Shown here in pieces: positions 33,601-44,114 of a stretch of 64,000 nucleotides of DNA (positions are counted from its first letter, which is position 1; every line of letters begins with the position of its first letter). The position numbers and the translations under genes were made by a program. Origin of the DNA: Capra hircus (Eukaryota > Chordata > Mammalia > Artiodactyla > Bovidae); NCBI RefSeq assembly GCF_001704415.2, contig NC_030826.1, forward strand, positions 54,765,362 through 54,829,361. Reading direction: 5' to 3'. The notes beneath the pieces are model-generated. The model saw nothing but the letters and a program-made list of their open reading frames with translations, was not told where the DNA came from and made no database searches.

Positions 33601-36600
33601 AGCCAAAGCGCTGGAGGACTTCGCCGACAACATCAAGGTGCCCTTCCTCTGTCCACGCCACCCAGGCCGGCAGGCGGGGCTGCAGGCAGGGCCACCTGCG
33701 ACCGGCCTCAGGAACTCCTGAGAGCAGGCCTCCAAGTGGGGCGGGCCTGCCCTGCAGGGAAGCCAGCCAGCCGTGCTGCTGGTCTCCTGTCAGTACCCAC
33801 GGGCCTCCCTTTCTTTCCCAGAGGCCCCCACTTGAGGCATCAAGCTCCTTTAGGTCCCTCTTGCTCGTTTTTTGTGTCGGACGGGGTGTCCTGACACTTG
33901 TCTGCCAGGAGGTGGTGCTGTGGGTCCGCAGACGGGTGCAGGGTGGGCTGGGGCCTCCTTAGGAGCTGTTTCAGGGACTCAGGCTGTCTGTCCCACAGAA
34001 CGACCCCGACAAGGAATACAACATGCCCAAGGATGGCACCGTGCACGAGCTCACGAGCAACGTAGGTGCTGCTGGGGACTCCTGGGGCGGGCGGGGGGCG
34101 CAGGTGGCAGGATGGGCTGGAGGCGCTAAGTGCCCTCTGCAGACGGGGCCTTTCCCTGGAGGCCAGACCCACAGGGTGAAGCAGCAAGTCTGCTCCCACT
34201 CGTTTCGCCTGCCCTCACCTATCTGGAACGGTCAGAGGGGCTGCATTGTGGGGGCTGATCCAGACTTTGGGTCCTACCCTTAACCTTCTTGGCCCCGTTT
34301 TCTCCCCACACAGGCCATCCTCTTCCTGCAGCAGCTCCTGGACTTCCAGGAGACGGCAGGCGCCATGCTGGCCTCCCAAGGTACTTGACACCTCCCAGCG
34401 GGGCCCCCCACCCCATTCCTCTCTCCAGGCTAGAGACATGGGGTTAGCCCCTCCCCAGGGGGCACCCTCCTCTCTGGGAGATTCCCCCCACCCTGGGGGG
34501 TGGAAAGGAATCGTGGCCTGTAACGGGACCTTCCTCAAGCCTCTTGGACCATCAGACCCAGCATCAGGAGAGCAGGGTCTGACCACCTGCCCCAGCCTCC
34601 GTCCCCCCGGCTCCCTCCACCGTCCTCGCCCTGGAGCGCGGACCCCACTTGTCTGAAAGTGTCTTTCGTGCCCTGCTCCCGCCTCCTCCTGCATTTCCCC
34701 ACCTCCTGTTGTGTTGCCTGTCCTCCTACTTGGTCTCACACTGCTGACCCATTGAGCGGGCTCGGCTGGCATCTCAGGGCCAGCCTGGTGTCTTCCCGTG
34801 ACTGGGGTTGGGAAGTGAGCACGTGGGGAGGCGTGTGCTGAGACCCAGCCCTGGGCCTCCCCTGTACCCCGCATCCTGGGGGCAGCCTCTGGCCTGTCGC
34901 TCTCCTGATGTCCACTTTCCAGTGTGTCCCTGGCCTGCGGGGGTCCAGCCTGGGCTTTCCTGCTGTCTGTGTCCCGGTGTCGAGGGGCGTGGGCTGCTTG
35001 GCTCGGGTGTGGCGGCCGTCTCTAACCTGTTTTGCACTTTGCATCTTTCTCCCTCCTTTGTCTCCCCCCTTCCCCTCTGTGCGCACTGCCTCTCACTGCG
35101 TAGTTCTTGGGGACACATACAATATTCCTTTAGACCCCCGAGGTAAGCAGCAGGGCTCGGCAGCCCCATCCTCCCCCTCTGAAGCCCCGTGGGTGAGGTT
35201 CCCTGGGGACAGAGGCCCCTGGACAGGCTCAGGGCCCCAGTCCGAGCAGGGTCAGAGGGGCACGGGTTCCTTCAGGGTGCTCCTGACCCCCTCAGCTCCC
35301 TGACCACCAGTTTCTGTCCCTGGGCTTCTGCAGACAGCATCCTGCTGTGCCCAGCACCCTGACTACACCCTTTGGGCAGGTCCAGCACCTCCCTGTCCCC
35401 TTCCTCCCCGTCCACTCCCCACCCCCCTGGCCTTCTGCTCTGTGTGGGCAGGACACCTCTGGTCTGGTAGAGGAGGTTATGGGTAGTGGGGGAGAAGGTG
35501 GAGAGGCCATCAGGGGCCTATTCTAAAACTCTGCTGCTAACAAATGGGATACGTGGGTCTTATAGGTACCACCCAGCTTGGGTGGGGGGAAAGGGCTGTC
35601 TCCACGCCCATCCTGCCCGTCTTCCTCCTGGTCCTTGGGGGCCAGCTCATTAACCCCACCACCCAAGACCATGGAGGGGCCTCCCCGGATTCCAGAAGAG
35701 TCCCAGGAAGCGCTCCCCTCAGCTGGAAGGGAGCCCCGTAGCTCAGGACATACCCAGCTCTGACTGAGGAAGGCTCCTCCCAGGGTTTCCCCAGCTGTTC
35801 CCCTGGCCAAGGGGAGACCAGAGAGGGTCTCGGCTGCTACCACCGCCGCGGTAACAGGACTTCTCCTCTCGCAGAGACCAGCTCCTCCGCCACCAGCTAC
35901 AGCTCCGAGTTCAGCAGGCGTCTGCTGAGCACGTACATCTGTGAGTGGCCCCTGCCAGCCAGCAGCCCTGGTGCCTGGCCTCCCTGCCTTTTCCCTTCCT
36001 TCTCCTCTCTGTGTGCTCCTGCTAGTCCTGGGCCTGCTTCTGAGGGACCCCACCCTGCCCCGACCTTTAGAATTGCAACCTGACCTCTGGTTGGGGGATT
36101 GTGGGCGCTGGGCCAAGGACTGCTGAGTCTGGTGGGGTCTTGGGTCCAGGAGGGACAAGGAGCAACGAGTGGGAGTTGGTTTGCGGATCAGACTGCCGTG
36201 GTTGGTAGGTAACCACGTCCTTCCCTGTGCAGGTAAAGTCCTAGGCAACCTGCAGTTGAACCTGCTGAGCAAATCCAAGGTGTATGAGGACCCAGCTCTG
36301 AGCGCCATCTTCCTGCACAACAACTACAACTACATCCTCAAGGCCCTGGAGAAGTAAGTGGCCGCGGGGGCCGCTCTGGGCTCACCTGCCTCTGCCCGGC
36401 CTCCTGGGGATGGCCGTGCCCCCTGGTGTCCTGGTGGAGAGGGCACCCCTTCACCCTTGGCGGGCCCAGGACCCAGGGAGGTGGGAGGCAGGCCCCGCCG
36501 AGGTTGCTGCGAAGGCCAGCAGCCTGTGGGACCTCCTCTCTCTCCTCTCCCCCCCGCTCCCTCCCCAGGTCCGAGCTGATCCAGCTGGTGGCCGTGACCC

Positions 36601-38294
36601 AGAAGACTGCCGAGCGCTCCTACCGTGAGCACATCGAGCAGCAGATCCAGACCTACCAGCGCAGGTGGGGAGCCCCCCACCTCGACCTGCATACCCACCA
36701 CTCACGCTTCCTTCCCAGAGCCTGGGGACGCTGGGCGGGGTCAGTGGTGGGGAACTGCTGCCCAGTGGACCCCAATCCTCTGCTTTTTAATCACATTTGT
36801 TGGGGGTGGGAGGCCCCCTCCCACTCGCTACTCCTTGGCAGGGAAGGGGCGCTTTGCCAGTCTGTTCAAGGGTAGTCTGCCAAGGGTGACAGCTAAGAAT
36901 GGTTGACTGTCAGAGATGTGGGTAACTTTTTGGCCAAGCAAAGAGCGAGGTCGCAAGGGCCCTTGAACTTGGCCGAGCCTCGCCCTCCGGACCTGTCTCT
37001 GGTCCTCTCCTCCTGTTTCTTAGTTTGTGTGTCTCTCTCCCTTCTCCTGTTTCTTCCCCGTGGCTGTATCTCCCTCTCCCTTCTTGTTTATCTGCTCCTC
37101 CTTTCTCATCTGCTTCTCCATCTAAATTGGCTGTGATGCTGACATTAACTGCAGTCGGCAGTGCTTAATCAATCTATTGAGTGCTCTGTTTCCTGTCCTT
37201 AATTTTAAAAGCGAGCAGCTTGAACATTTTTATTCCCAAGGGGGGAGAAAAAAATCTCAGCTGTGTTTTGCTCAGTTTTGACCCAAACCGATCCCTGCCC
37301 TCACCACCTACCCCAGTAGATGAAGAGATTTTTAAAAAAACAAAACCCCAGGAAAGGGAGCAGGGGCCTGAGGCTGTCCCTTTTCTGCCCTGTGTTTCCC
37401 TCCCTGCCTCGCAGTTGGTTAAAGGTGACTGACTACATTGCCGAGAAGAATCTACCTGTGGTCCAGCCTGGAGTCAAGGTGAGCTGAAGGGGAGGGGAGG
37501 GATGGCTAGTGGATATGGTGCTCTATGTTGTCTCTCTGGGAAAAAAAATAAACAACCAGGATGAGAAAGCAAGGATGCCTGTGGCCCCGAGGGCAGAAGG
37601 GAAGGAGCCAGGGGCAGGGCGCCTCTGCTCTGAGCTCCACTTTGTCTGCTATCTCCCCCGGCCCCCCAGCTTCGGGACAAGGAGCGGCAGATGATCAAGG
37701 AGCGTTTTAAGGTAAATCAGGATCTTTTCCCCTCCGTCGATTGATGCGTAGCAACACAGACCCGAACATTTGTCTCTGGATCACTGCTATTTCCCCATTT
37801 GGTGGCCAGGGCTTCAACGATGGCCTTGAGGAGTTGTGCAAGATCCAGAAGGCCTGGGCTATTCCCGACACAGAGCAGAGGGACAAGATCCGCCAAGCTC
37901 AGAAAAGCATCGTTAAGGAGACCTACGGGGCCTTTCTAAACAGGTGAGCCCTTCATCTCTGCCTTCCCAGCCCCACGCTCCCCCTCTGCCCCAACTCAAA
38001 GACCTCTGGGCTCTTTTCTTTGAGAAAACGTGGAGAGAGGGGGTGGGTTCAGGTGGCAGACCCAGCGCCTATGGCTTTGGTGTGGGGCCAGACCAAAACA
38101 CAACTCGGGGCACCCCGTCAGGAGGGCCTTAGGCTGAGGCAGGGCTAGGGGCGGGCTTGGCCTGCACCCCCTGACCTCAGCGCCTGGGCAGGTATGGCAG
38201 CGTGCCCTTCACCAAGAACCCGGAGAAGTACATCAAGTACCGCGTGGAGCAGGTGGGGGACATGATCGATCGCCTCTTTGACACCTCGGCCTGA
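21436..38294 (+). CDS. EXOC7: exocyst complex component 7 (Exo70), complete
   Basis: Coding exons: 21436-21495, 21687-21752, 22872-23056, 23245-23350, 25360-25582, 27786-27953, 30766-30858, 31760-31828, 32771-32916, 33166-33318, 33539-33637, 33999-34061, 34314-34380, 35875-35940, 36233-36353, 36569-36664, 37415-37478, 37670-37711, 37810-37943, 38192-38294. All phases fit, giving 707 aa, or 720 with the optional exon 35104-35142. Exo70 is a rod-shaped exocyst subunit that tethers secretory vesicles at the plasma membrane, binding PIP2 and small GTPases. The N-terminal 120 residues are a predicted coiled coil (RRREIEDKLKQEEETLSFI); the Exo70 helical fold occupies about residue 320 to the end, closing on KYIKYRVEQVGDMIDRLF. 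All introns are GT-AG; the exon 9 donor (GTCTGG) is weak. Skipping exons 7 and 8 would give 653 aa, the rat length. Confidence 0.98.
22190..22345. mobile_element. MIR-like fragment in EXOC7 intron 2
   Basis: GAGCCTCAGTTACCTCCTCTG...GTATACAGTAGGTACTCAAT is the familiar MIR pattern. Edges approximate. Confidence 0.6.
22670..22760. mobile_element. L2 fragment in EXOC7 intron 2
   Basis: TCTGCCAGGCACATGGTAGATCCTGGGGATACAGTGGGGAATAAG, here only cited in part, follows the L2 3' consensus pattern (CCAGGCACTG...GGGGATACAG). Confidence 0.6.
23556..23757 (-). mobile_element. Bov-tA SINE in EXOC7 intron 4
   Basis: Plus-strand text GGCTCCTCTGTCCATGGGAT, AAGAATACTGGAGTGGGTTG and GCCACCAGAGAATGC is the reverse complement of a Bov-tA element (tRNA head joined to a BovB-derived Bov-A body). 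Confidence 0.9.
24215..25000 (-). mobile_element. L1 3' region with nested SINE
   Basis: Antisense L1 text from TTTATTGAGATATAATTCAC through TATGAACACTTGTGTGC and on to TTGATGGCATCG...AAGTTTTTGACATC. A CHR SINE at about 24821-24950 interrupts it. Confidence 0.75.
24821..24950 (-). mobile_element. CHR SINE inserted in L1, with target duplication
   Basis: Reverse CHR SINE bounded by a 15-bp direct repeat differing at one position: TCTTTTCACTTTTTT at 24806-24820 and TCTTTTCGCTTTTTT at 24951-24965. This is a target site duplication left by L1-mediated insertion. Confidence 0.75.
25925..25956 (+). repeat. GT/GA microsatellite in EXOC7 intron 5
   Basis: (GT)n runs directly into (GA)n, giving a compound simple repeat. 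Confidence 0.8.
26030..26720 (-). mobile_element. L1-like fragments in EXOC7 intron 5
   Basis: Pieces such as GACAGCTGCATAATATTCTG at about 26105 and GGAGTGAACATGCTTG at about 26623 match the antisense L1 pattern. Unique GC-rich sequence (about 26230-26570) lies between them, so this is not one continuous copy. Confidence 0.5.
26966..27176 (-). mobile_element. Bov-tA SINE in EXOC7 intron 5
   Basis: Reverse Bov-tA: GGCTCCTCTATCCATGGGAT, AAGAATACTGGAGTAAGTTG, and CCACCAGGGAAGTCC at the tRNA end. A second short Bov-A-like piece (AAGAATACTAGAGTGCG) follows at 27177-27240. Confidence 0.85.
27310..27425 (+). mobile_element. CHR-type SINE, first of a tandem pair
   Basis: GGAATTCCCTAGGTCCCATGG...GTTCAATCCCTGGTCTGGG...GCCAAAAATAAAC. 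A second copy in the same orientation starts about 25 bases downstream. Confidence 0.8.
27448..27580 (+). mobile_element. CHR-type SINE, second of a tandem pair
   Basis: GGAGCTCTCTGGTGGTCCAG...GATTCGATCCTTGGTCGGGG...GTGGCACAGTAAAAAAAATA. It ends about 200 bases before EXOC7 exon 6. Confidence 0.8.
30766..30858 (+). CDS. EXOC7: EXOC7 cassette exon 7 (93 nt, phase 1-1)
   Basis: The exon encodes 31 residues (from GTIRKAQNLLKQYSQHG to LEG). Its length is a multiple of three and both ends are phase 1, so it can be skipped without a frame change. Known mammalian Exo70 isoforms differ by this block, and Exo70 isoform switching during epithelial-mesenchymal transition is established. Skipping in this species is inferred. 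Confidence 0.85.
31760..31828 (+). CDS. EXOC7: EXOC7 cassette exon 8 (69 nt, phase 1-1)
   Basis: The exon encodes 23 residues (HEHDFRVKHLSEALNDKAGP onward) and is symmetric, so it can be skipped in frame. The acceptor is CGCTAG, with a weak polypyrimidine tract. Human has a longer form using an acceptor further upstream; here an in-frame TAA at 31723-31725 closes that route. Confidence 0.85.
35104..35142 (+). CDS. EXOC7: EXOC7 optional 39-nt exon (13b)
   Basis: Between exons 13 and 14, an acceptor GCGTAG and donor GAG|GTAAGC enclose 39 nt that join in phase 1-1. They add VLGDTYNIPLDPR just before ETSSSATSY. The same insertion is known in some mammalian Exo70 isoforms, which is why I accept so short an exon. 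Confidence 0.85.
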
Positions 38295-38344
38295 GCTGCC
38301 ACTGCCCCTGCCTGGCTCTGCCAGAGCAGCTGTGTTACTGGACA

Positions 38345-38350
38345 GATAAA
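38345..38350 (+). terminator. EXOC7: candidate EXOC7 poly(A) signal (variant)
   Basis: No canonical AATAAA occurs on the plus strand in the 0.8 kb after the stop. GATAAA, 50 bases after the stop and followed by G/T-rich sequence (GGGTGAGTGTGG), is the nearest candidate. A longer 3' UTR running toward ZACN is equally possible. Confidence 0.35.
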
Positions 38351-39157
38351 CAGGTGTGGACTTGCCTCTGGGCCGGGTGAGTGTGGCATCCTTTACGACA
38401 GGGGCATTGCTCTGCCACACAGCCAGGAGCCCTGCCCCCGAGTCCTCGAGTCCTGGTCTGCCCTTCCTCTCGCAGCCCCCATTCCCTACCCAAGCAGCGC
38501 TCTCCCGGAGCCTTGGGGTTTGTCACCCTGACCACAGCCTGCAGCAGCCACAGGATGGCTTCAAGATGAGAAGGACAGAGAAGGGAGACAGAGGTCTGTG
38601 CCCACAGCTGCCTTGCGGGACGGGAGGAGGAGGGCTGAGTAGCCCTGCGTCCAGGCCAGCTCGGGACTGGGGTGGTGAATGCCCTTCAGCCCAGGCCTGA
38701 GGTTCAGGCTCAGAGGAGCAGGCCACACTGCAGCCCCAGGCCCTGCAGAAAAGCAAGGAGGCTGGACTGCTCTCAGACTCAGTGCAGAGAATGCCTGCCC
38801 CATTCCCACAGTCCTGCTGCCTGGGGGGTTCTGTCCCCAAGGTGCGCCCGGTGGCTGGAGTAGAAGTGCCCTCCCTGCCCTCTGAGCACTCGGCCGGAGC
38901 TCACAGGAGGGATCCTGACCATCCCGGGCCTGTCTCGGGGACTCCAGTGCTCCTGGCCCGGGGCTAAGCGGCAGCGGTTGCCGAAGGAGCAGTTAGGCAG
39001 TGTGTGGGGACGGGGGGACCAGCGGACAGTGGTGAGACAGTCTGGAGCAGAGCGGGGCTCAGGGACGTGAGATGGGGCCCCACCTACTCCAACAAAAGTG
39101 AACAGCGGAGCGTGACAGAGACAGACCCCAGAGGCGCCCTTGCCCTGGGGTGATGTG

Positions 39158-39163
39158 TTTATT
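39158..39163 (-). terminator. ZACN: ZACN poly(A) signal
   Basis: TTTATT on the plus strand is AATAAA on the minus strand, 150 bases beyond the ZACN stop codon. It sets a 3' UTR of about 170 bases and places the ZACN end about 0.85 kb from the EXOC7 stop, tail to tail. Confidence 0.85.
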
Positions 39164-39312
39164 CCACACTCCTTGCTTACGTGCTAACAAGAAGGAGAGC
39201 TTGGGGTGGCCGGGGGTCCTCCAGGCTGAGGGAAGAGAGTCCACCTCCCTCCCCCTCCAGAGGCCCCGTCACAGCCCTCGCCCCCCAGGTCTGCAGCCCT
39301 GGGCCTTGCCCG

Positions 39313-42300
39313 TTACAGCCTGGGCTGCCCGCCGTGGGGTGCGGCTGCTCCAGGGGCGGGTTCCGACTTGCATGTCGCCCACATCCAGAGCACAATGAAG
39401 ATGATCTGGCTACACGCCACCCCTGCCACATACACATGGAAGAAGATGTGGTCAGCAGCCTCCGCCCAGCTCCTTCGGGACCCCTTCCGTGCTCCAGGGG
39501 CTTCTGTGTGGGCAGGAAGAGTGAAAGAAGACAGACTGCACGCTCTGCGTGTGCACAAGGGTGAGCCCCAGAGGGTGCTAGTCTGCCCCCCCTCATCACA
39601 TTCACAGCTAAGGAACATTCGGGTCTGGCCCCTTTTAGATCATCGTGAGTTGAAGAAATGCCCCCTGAGAGAGGCTGTGCAAGGCACAGGGTTATCCTGT
39701 GCTAAGTCACTTCAGTTGTGTCCGACTCTTTGTGACCCCGTGGACTGTAGCCTGCCAGGCTCCTCTGTCCACGGGATTCTCCGGGCAAGAATACTGGAGT
39801 GGGTTGCCATACTCTCCTCCAGGGGGTCTTCCCGACCCAGGGATTGAACCCATGTCTCTTAAGTCTCCTGCATTGGCAGACGGGCTCTATATCCCTAGTG
39901 CCACCTGGGAAGCCTAGAGAGTCTGAAGTCACTGGGCCTTAGGGAGGCTGATTCTGCTCCCTGCTCCAGACCTGCTGCTTGTGAGCACAGCCATGGTGGA
40001 GGCCGGGCAGCAGAGCTGGCCGAGGTGGGTGCAGGAACCTCTAAGGAGCCCGGTGACCTGCAGCCCCAGTCTGCCAGCTCTGCCCCTAGGCCTCCTCCTC
40101 CACCCCCCCAGGAAGGGGCCCCAGCCCCTGCCCACCTTCAGGGTTAGGCCCTGGCTTCCCGCGGTTGTGCTGCTCCCCATTCAGCGCTGGAATGGGGCTG
40201 TCCTCTGCCCTGAGGTTGCCCTGGGCCAGGAGCCCGGTCAACAGCACAGTCTCGGTGGTGCTGACAAAGAGCAGCAGCAGCAGGATGGTGAAGTAGTAAA
40301 CTGGAGACGGGGTGGAGAAGAGCGGTCAGGAGCCAGGCCTGGCCTTGCGGGCCCCGGGACCTGAGCAGAGGCACCCTGGCTCCGGTGACAGCAGGCAGAG
40401 GCAGAGTGAGACAGGCCCAGCACAGAGCAGCCCGGCCCCAGGCCAGGCGAGGGCAGGGCCTTACCTAGCAGGGGGTTGCAGGAGGAGGAGCTGGGCAGGG
40501 CCTGTATCAGGGAGGAGTGGAAGACGAGGTAGCTCAGAAGCAGGGTCACCTTGTAGGCGATGCGCTCAGTGTGGAGGGGCAGCAGCCCCCCGCACAGGTC
40601 AGCCAGCAGCAGCGCCTCCCCAGGGACCAGGAGCGTTAAGATGGCCTTTAGCGCTGTGTTCTGCAGGCGCAACTGGAAGGAAGACAGGGTGTTCCAGGGA
40701 GTGGGCATAGAAGGGTGAGGTCATGGCCTCTGACTGCATCCCCAACGCCCCCCTCAGCCCTCAGTAGCCACCTCCCAACTCACCGTCACCTGGAAGCAGG
40801 GTACCAGGTGCTGGGATGGGATTTCGGTTTTCAGATCCTGAACCACGAACTCCCTCTTGACACTCACAATCTCGTTCACCGCGTGGACCTGGAACTCCAG
40901 CTCCCTCACTGAAGGGGGAGGGGTGAGAATGGTGAACTCAGAAAGGAATACCCTGTGCCTGCATCTTTCTTGGCAGTAGGGGCAGGGACGGACTGGAGCC
41001 CAGGGATGATGGAGCCCTCTGATGATTGCTGGGGGCAGACTTGGAAGCTGGTCTGTCCAAGGGCTTTCCAAACTGATTTTGCAATACCCCAAGTTTTCTC
41101 CACTTAGAAGAAGGGCCATCTCAGATTCATAAAATGAATTTTCATTGTAAAAATAAACGCACTTTGCACCACTTCACAGAGGGGCGGGGGACATGGTCAC
41201 AAACTCACTCACTGGTATATCATCTCACACCTGAAATACTAGGATTCGTGGGGCGGCAGCTGTGGTATTTCCCAGAGGGGAGGGATGGAAGGGAAGGTGG
41301 GACTACTCTGCTGAGTTGAACATCACATGCTGGGTTTGTGGGATAATCAGTGGGTGGCTACACCTTCAGGATGTTTTCAGGAGTGAGGCTGCAGCAGCCT
41401 GCGCCTCTGGGCTGGACACAAGTGGGCAGTTCAGCCCTGGCTGTTGGCCCAGAACTGTTGCTCTGGGGGTGAGAGAAGAAGACTGGAGGGGCCCACAGCC
41501 TACAGCAGGGGAGGACCGGGAGATGTGGCCGCTATTTGAGTAGGACGTACGGAGTGAAAGAAGCGTGCCCAGCTCCCCTAAGCCAGGGGGTGGACGGGTG
41601 TGAACACAGGCCCGGTCCCCCAGGTCAGGTGTTTGCTGGGGGCCGGAGGCTTCCCCTCCCCTCTCCCCTCATCCCCCATCTCCTGTCTTGTCAGCACCGG
41701 TGTTGCTGAAAGCGAAGAAGGTGAGGTGGCAGTCACTCTGGTCCCTAGGGAAGTGGAAGAGCTCAAAGTCGCAGTTGGTCTCCGTGGTGAGGGCCAGGTA
41801 GAACTCGATGTGGCCGTCCCCGTCTACGCGGGCCTGCGGATTCTTGTCCTGCCAGTTCACCCAGAGGCTGCAGAGGGACAGGCACCCCTCAGAAGGGGGA
41901 GGAGGGGGGACCCCAGCATGTTCCCAGCTGCTGTGCACTGCCCTCGAGGTTCTGGAAGCTGGGGCAGCATAGTGCACAGGAGTCGTGTCAGTGGTCTGGC
42001 GGGGCCACCAGGAGGGGGATATTCAGTAAGAGGACCTCCCAGCTCCAGATGAGTAGAGAAGGCTGCGCCTGGCCTGTGCCAGGGAAAACAACCCCCGCCT
42101 CACTTACGCCTCCCGAACAGTGAGTCTCGGCATCCAGAGCACGTCCCAGGGCAGCATGATTGGGTTCTGCTGGTGCCCAGTTGAATTCAAGGCCAGGCGT
42201 GTGTTCAGCCAGGACTGGGGACACAAGGGTGCTACTAAGGCTCCCACTCTCCGTGTATATGTGCCCCTGGGCTTAGCAGGTTGACAAAGGCCAGTACTTC

Positions 42301-42841
42301 TGTGCTGGACTCAAGGGGTCTCTCCCCTCCTCAGCCTCCACCCACCATGGATGCTCACCAGCCGAAGCAGCAATGTGGAGGACACCGTGTACCGAAGGAT
42401 GTCCTGTGGTGGTGGGGGGGAACAGTGTGTCACCTCGGGGGTGGGCGCTGTGGCAAGAAGGCCAGAGACCCCCGCGTTCATGAGGCTGAGCCCTGTTCCA
42501 TCTCCAGCTCAGCACTTGGGCTCCCGGGCCCTCAGGACACTCACCACGTTAAACACATTGGACACAAACACCTGCACATCGACCACCAGGGGCTTGCTTC
42601 CGTTGTTTGGAATCTGGATGGGATCCGGAACCTCCTGGGGTGAGTTGAGGTTGGAGAAGGATGGCCAGTCTGAAGGGTGGAGGTCGAGGTCACCCTGTGC
42701 CTTGGGACCCAAATCCCAAAGCTCAAGGCCTTATGCTCTCTACCTACCAAATGCCGGCGCGTTAAAGCCCTGCTGCTGAGCCAAAGGCTGAGTGGTTCCA
42801 AGCCCGAGGAAGGTGAGATGGAGCAGGAGCCGCAGGACCAT
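39313..42841 (-). CDS. ZACN: zinc-activated ligand-gated ion channel, complete, 9 exons
   Basis: Coding exons on the minus strand, first to last: 42748-42841, 42545-42669, 42359-42403, 42108-42214, 41698-41867, 40784-40908, 40465-40672, 40136-40300, 39313-39503. Phases fit throughout, giving 409 aa (human 412). ZACN is a cys-loop receptor subunit that forms a cation channel opened by zinc, protons and copper at the plasma membrane. A signal peptide opens the protein (MVLRLLLHLTFLGLG). The cys-loop is C156-C170, thirteen residues between the cysteines and FPRD inside. Membrane segments lie at about 230-315 (M1-M3, with LLVPGEALLLADLCGG), and a last one near residue 380 (IIFIVLWMWATC) ends the protein. 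The ATG has A at -3 and G at +4. The exon 5 donor (GTGCTG) is weak. Confidence 0.95.
39697..39914 (-). mobile_element. Bov-tA SINE in ZACN intron 8
   Basis: TTGTGTCCGACTCTTTGTGA, AAGAATACTGGAGTGGGTTG and CCACCTGGGAAGCC on the plus strand mark a nearly intact reverse Bov-tA, in the same sense as ZACN. Confidence 0.9.
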
Positions 42842-44020
42842 CTTGAGAGGCTATGTGGAGGGACTGGATGGAGCAGCAGCGCCTAGGCTACAACCTCTAT
42901 TTCAGTCACTTCTCTGGGGGACTGGGCAGTCAGTTGGAGGCAGCTGTTCTGTGCAACAACCCTGGAGCCTCAGACTTGGCACACCTGCACCCCAGGTTCC
43001 GCAAACACCGAAAGACAAAGCTCAGGACCCAGCCCCGCCCAACTTGCATCTACCCAGGCTTTCAGGCCCCTGCTCCATTTCCACCACCTGGAACCAGTTT
43101 TCACATTCAAGACTCGCCAAGCAGACGAGACAAGCATGGGACCCCTGCCTAAACACACACACACCTTTCCCTGACAAGGTCCTTCCAATCTGGGCAGGTC
43201 CAACCTGTGTTTCCACAGCAGGCACCTGCTTGGCTAAGCTCCCAAACCCTTACCACAGTGCTCTGTGCCCAGCCATGTGAAGGTGGCACACCCTTGAGGG
43301 TTTCCCTGCCTCTCCTCAAACAACTAATTTCATGTCATGTCAAAGGCCTTGGCTCAAGGACTCCAGAAGTGGGGCAAACCTGGAACAGCTAGAGGCTTGT
43401 TCTGCTCCCCGCAGGATTCTCAGGCTGCCCCAGGCCAGCAGTGCCTTAGAAATACCTCTGTGCACCCTGAAGCAGGACCGATGGCTGTGGGGGTGACTTT
43501 CCTAACCTAAGGATAAACCTGCCCTGGAGACCAGATCCCAGACAGCTGCAGGGAGGGAAGGAAACAAGGGCTGAAGGTGGTTAGGCGCTGGTCTGGTTGG
43601 TGTGACTCCATAGAGCCTCAGGGAGCTGGCAACAGGCGAGGACCGGCCACACGCCTGTGCGCAAATGCTAATGGGAACACACACAGTGTCCTGGTCTGCC
43701 AAGTGTGTCATCAGCTGACTTACCCAGTGTGCTCTGACAGCGTGTGTGCTGCTCACTGGCAGCTGCTGTTTTCTCCATCTACATACACCTGGGGCGTCCA
43801 GATGGCCACGTGGAAAGAGCCTTAGGTCCTCACACGCTCCTCAGTATCCATTAGGGATTTCTAGGCGGATTTTAACTCTGCTGCCTTCGGTGCAGGCCCC
43901 TCTCTTGTACTCATCCATCCAGAGCTCCCCGGGAAGTCCCAGAGGCTTCTCACCACGGAGCCTGGGGCCCCTGAGACAGGCAGAGACAGCGCGCCACAGC
44001 ACATGGAATAGTTTGCGCGT
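42842..44020. other. ZACN upstream region
   Basis: About 1.2 kb between the ZACN start and the GALR2 poly(A) signal. No CpG island, TATA box or coding exon is evident, so the ZACN promoter is probably of low CpG content. I cannot place it more closely. Confidence 0.4.
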
Positions 44021-44026
44021 TTTATT
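44021..44026 (-). terminator. GALR2: GALR2 poly(A) signal
   Basis: TTTATT on the plus strand reads AATAAA on the minus strand, 89 bases past the GALR2 stop codon, giving a very short 3' UTR. Confidence 0.85.
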
Positions 44027-44114
44027 AACAAATGAAATTCCCTCCACGATCCCGCAACCTCTGACTCCAATCTTTCAACACCCAAGCATACCCACTAAGT
44101 GCCCTCAGGTCAAA

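Noticed and set aside
35523..36323. 266-codon minus-strand frame across EXOC7 exon 14 and neighbouring introns
   Set aside because: Crosses EXOC7 splice sites with no homology I recognise; antisense shadow.
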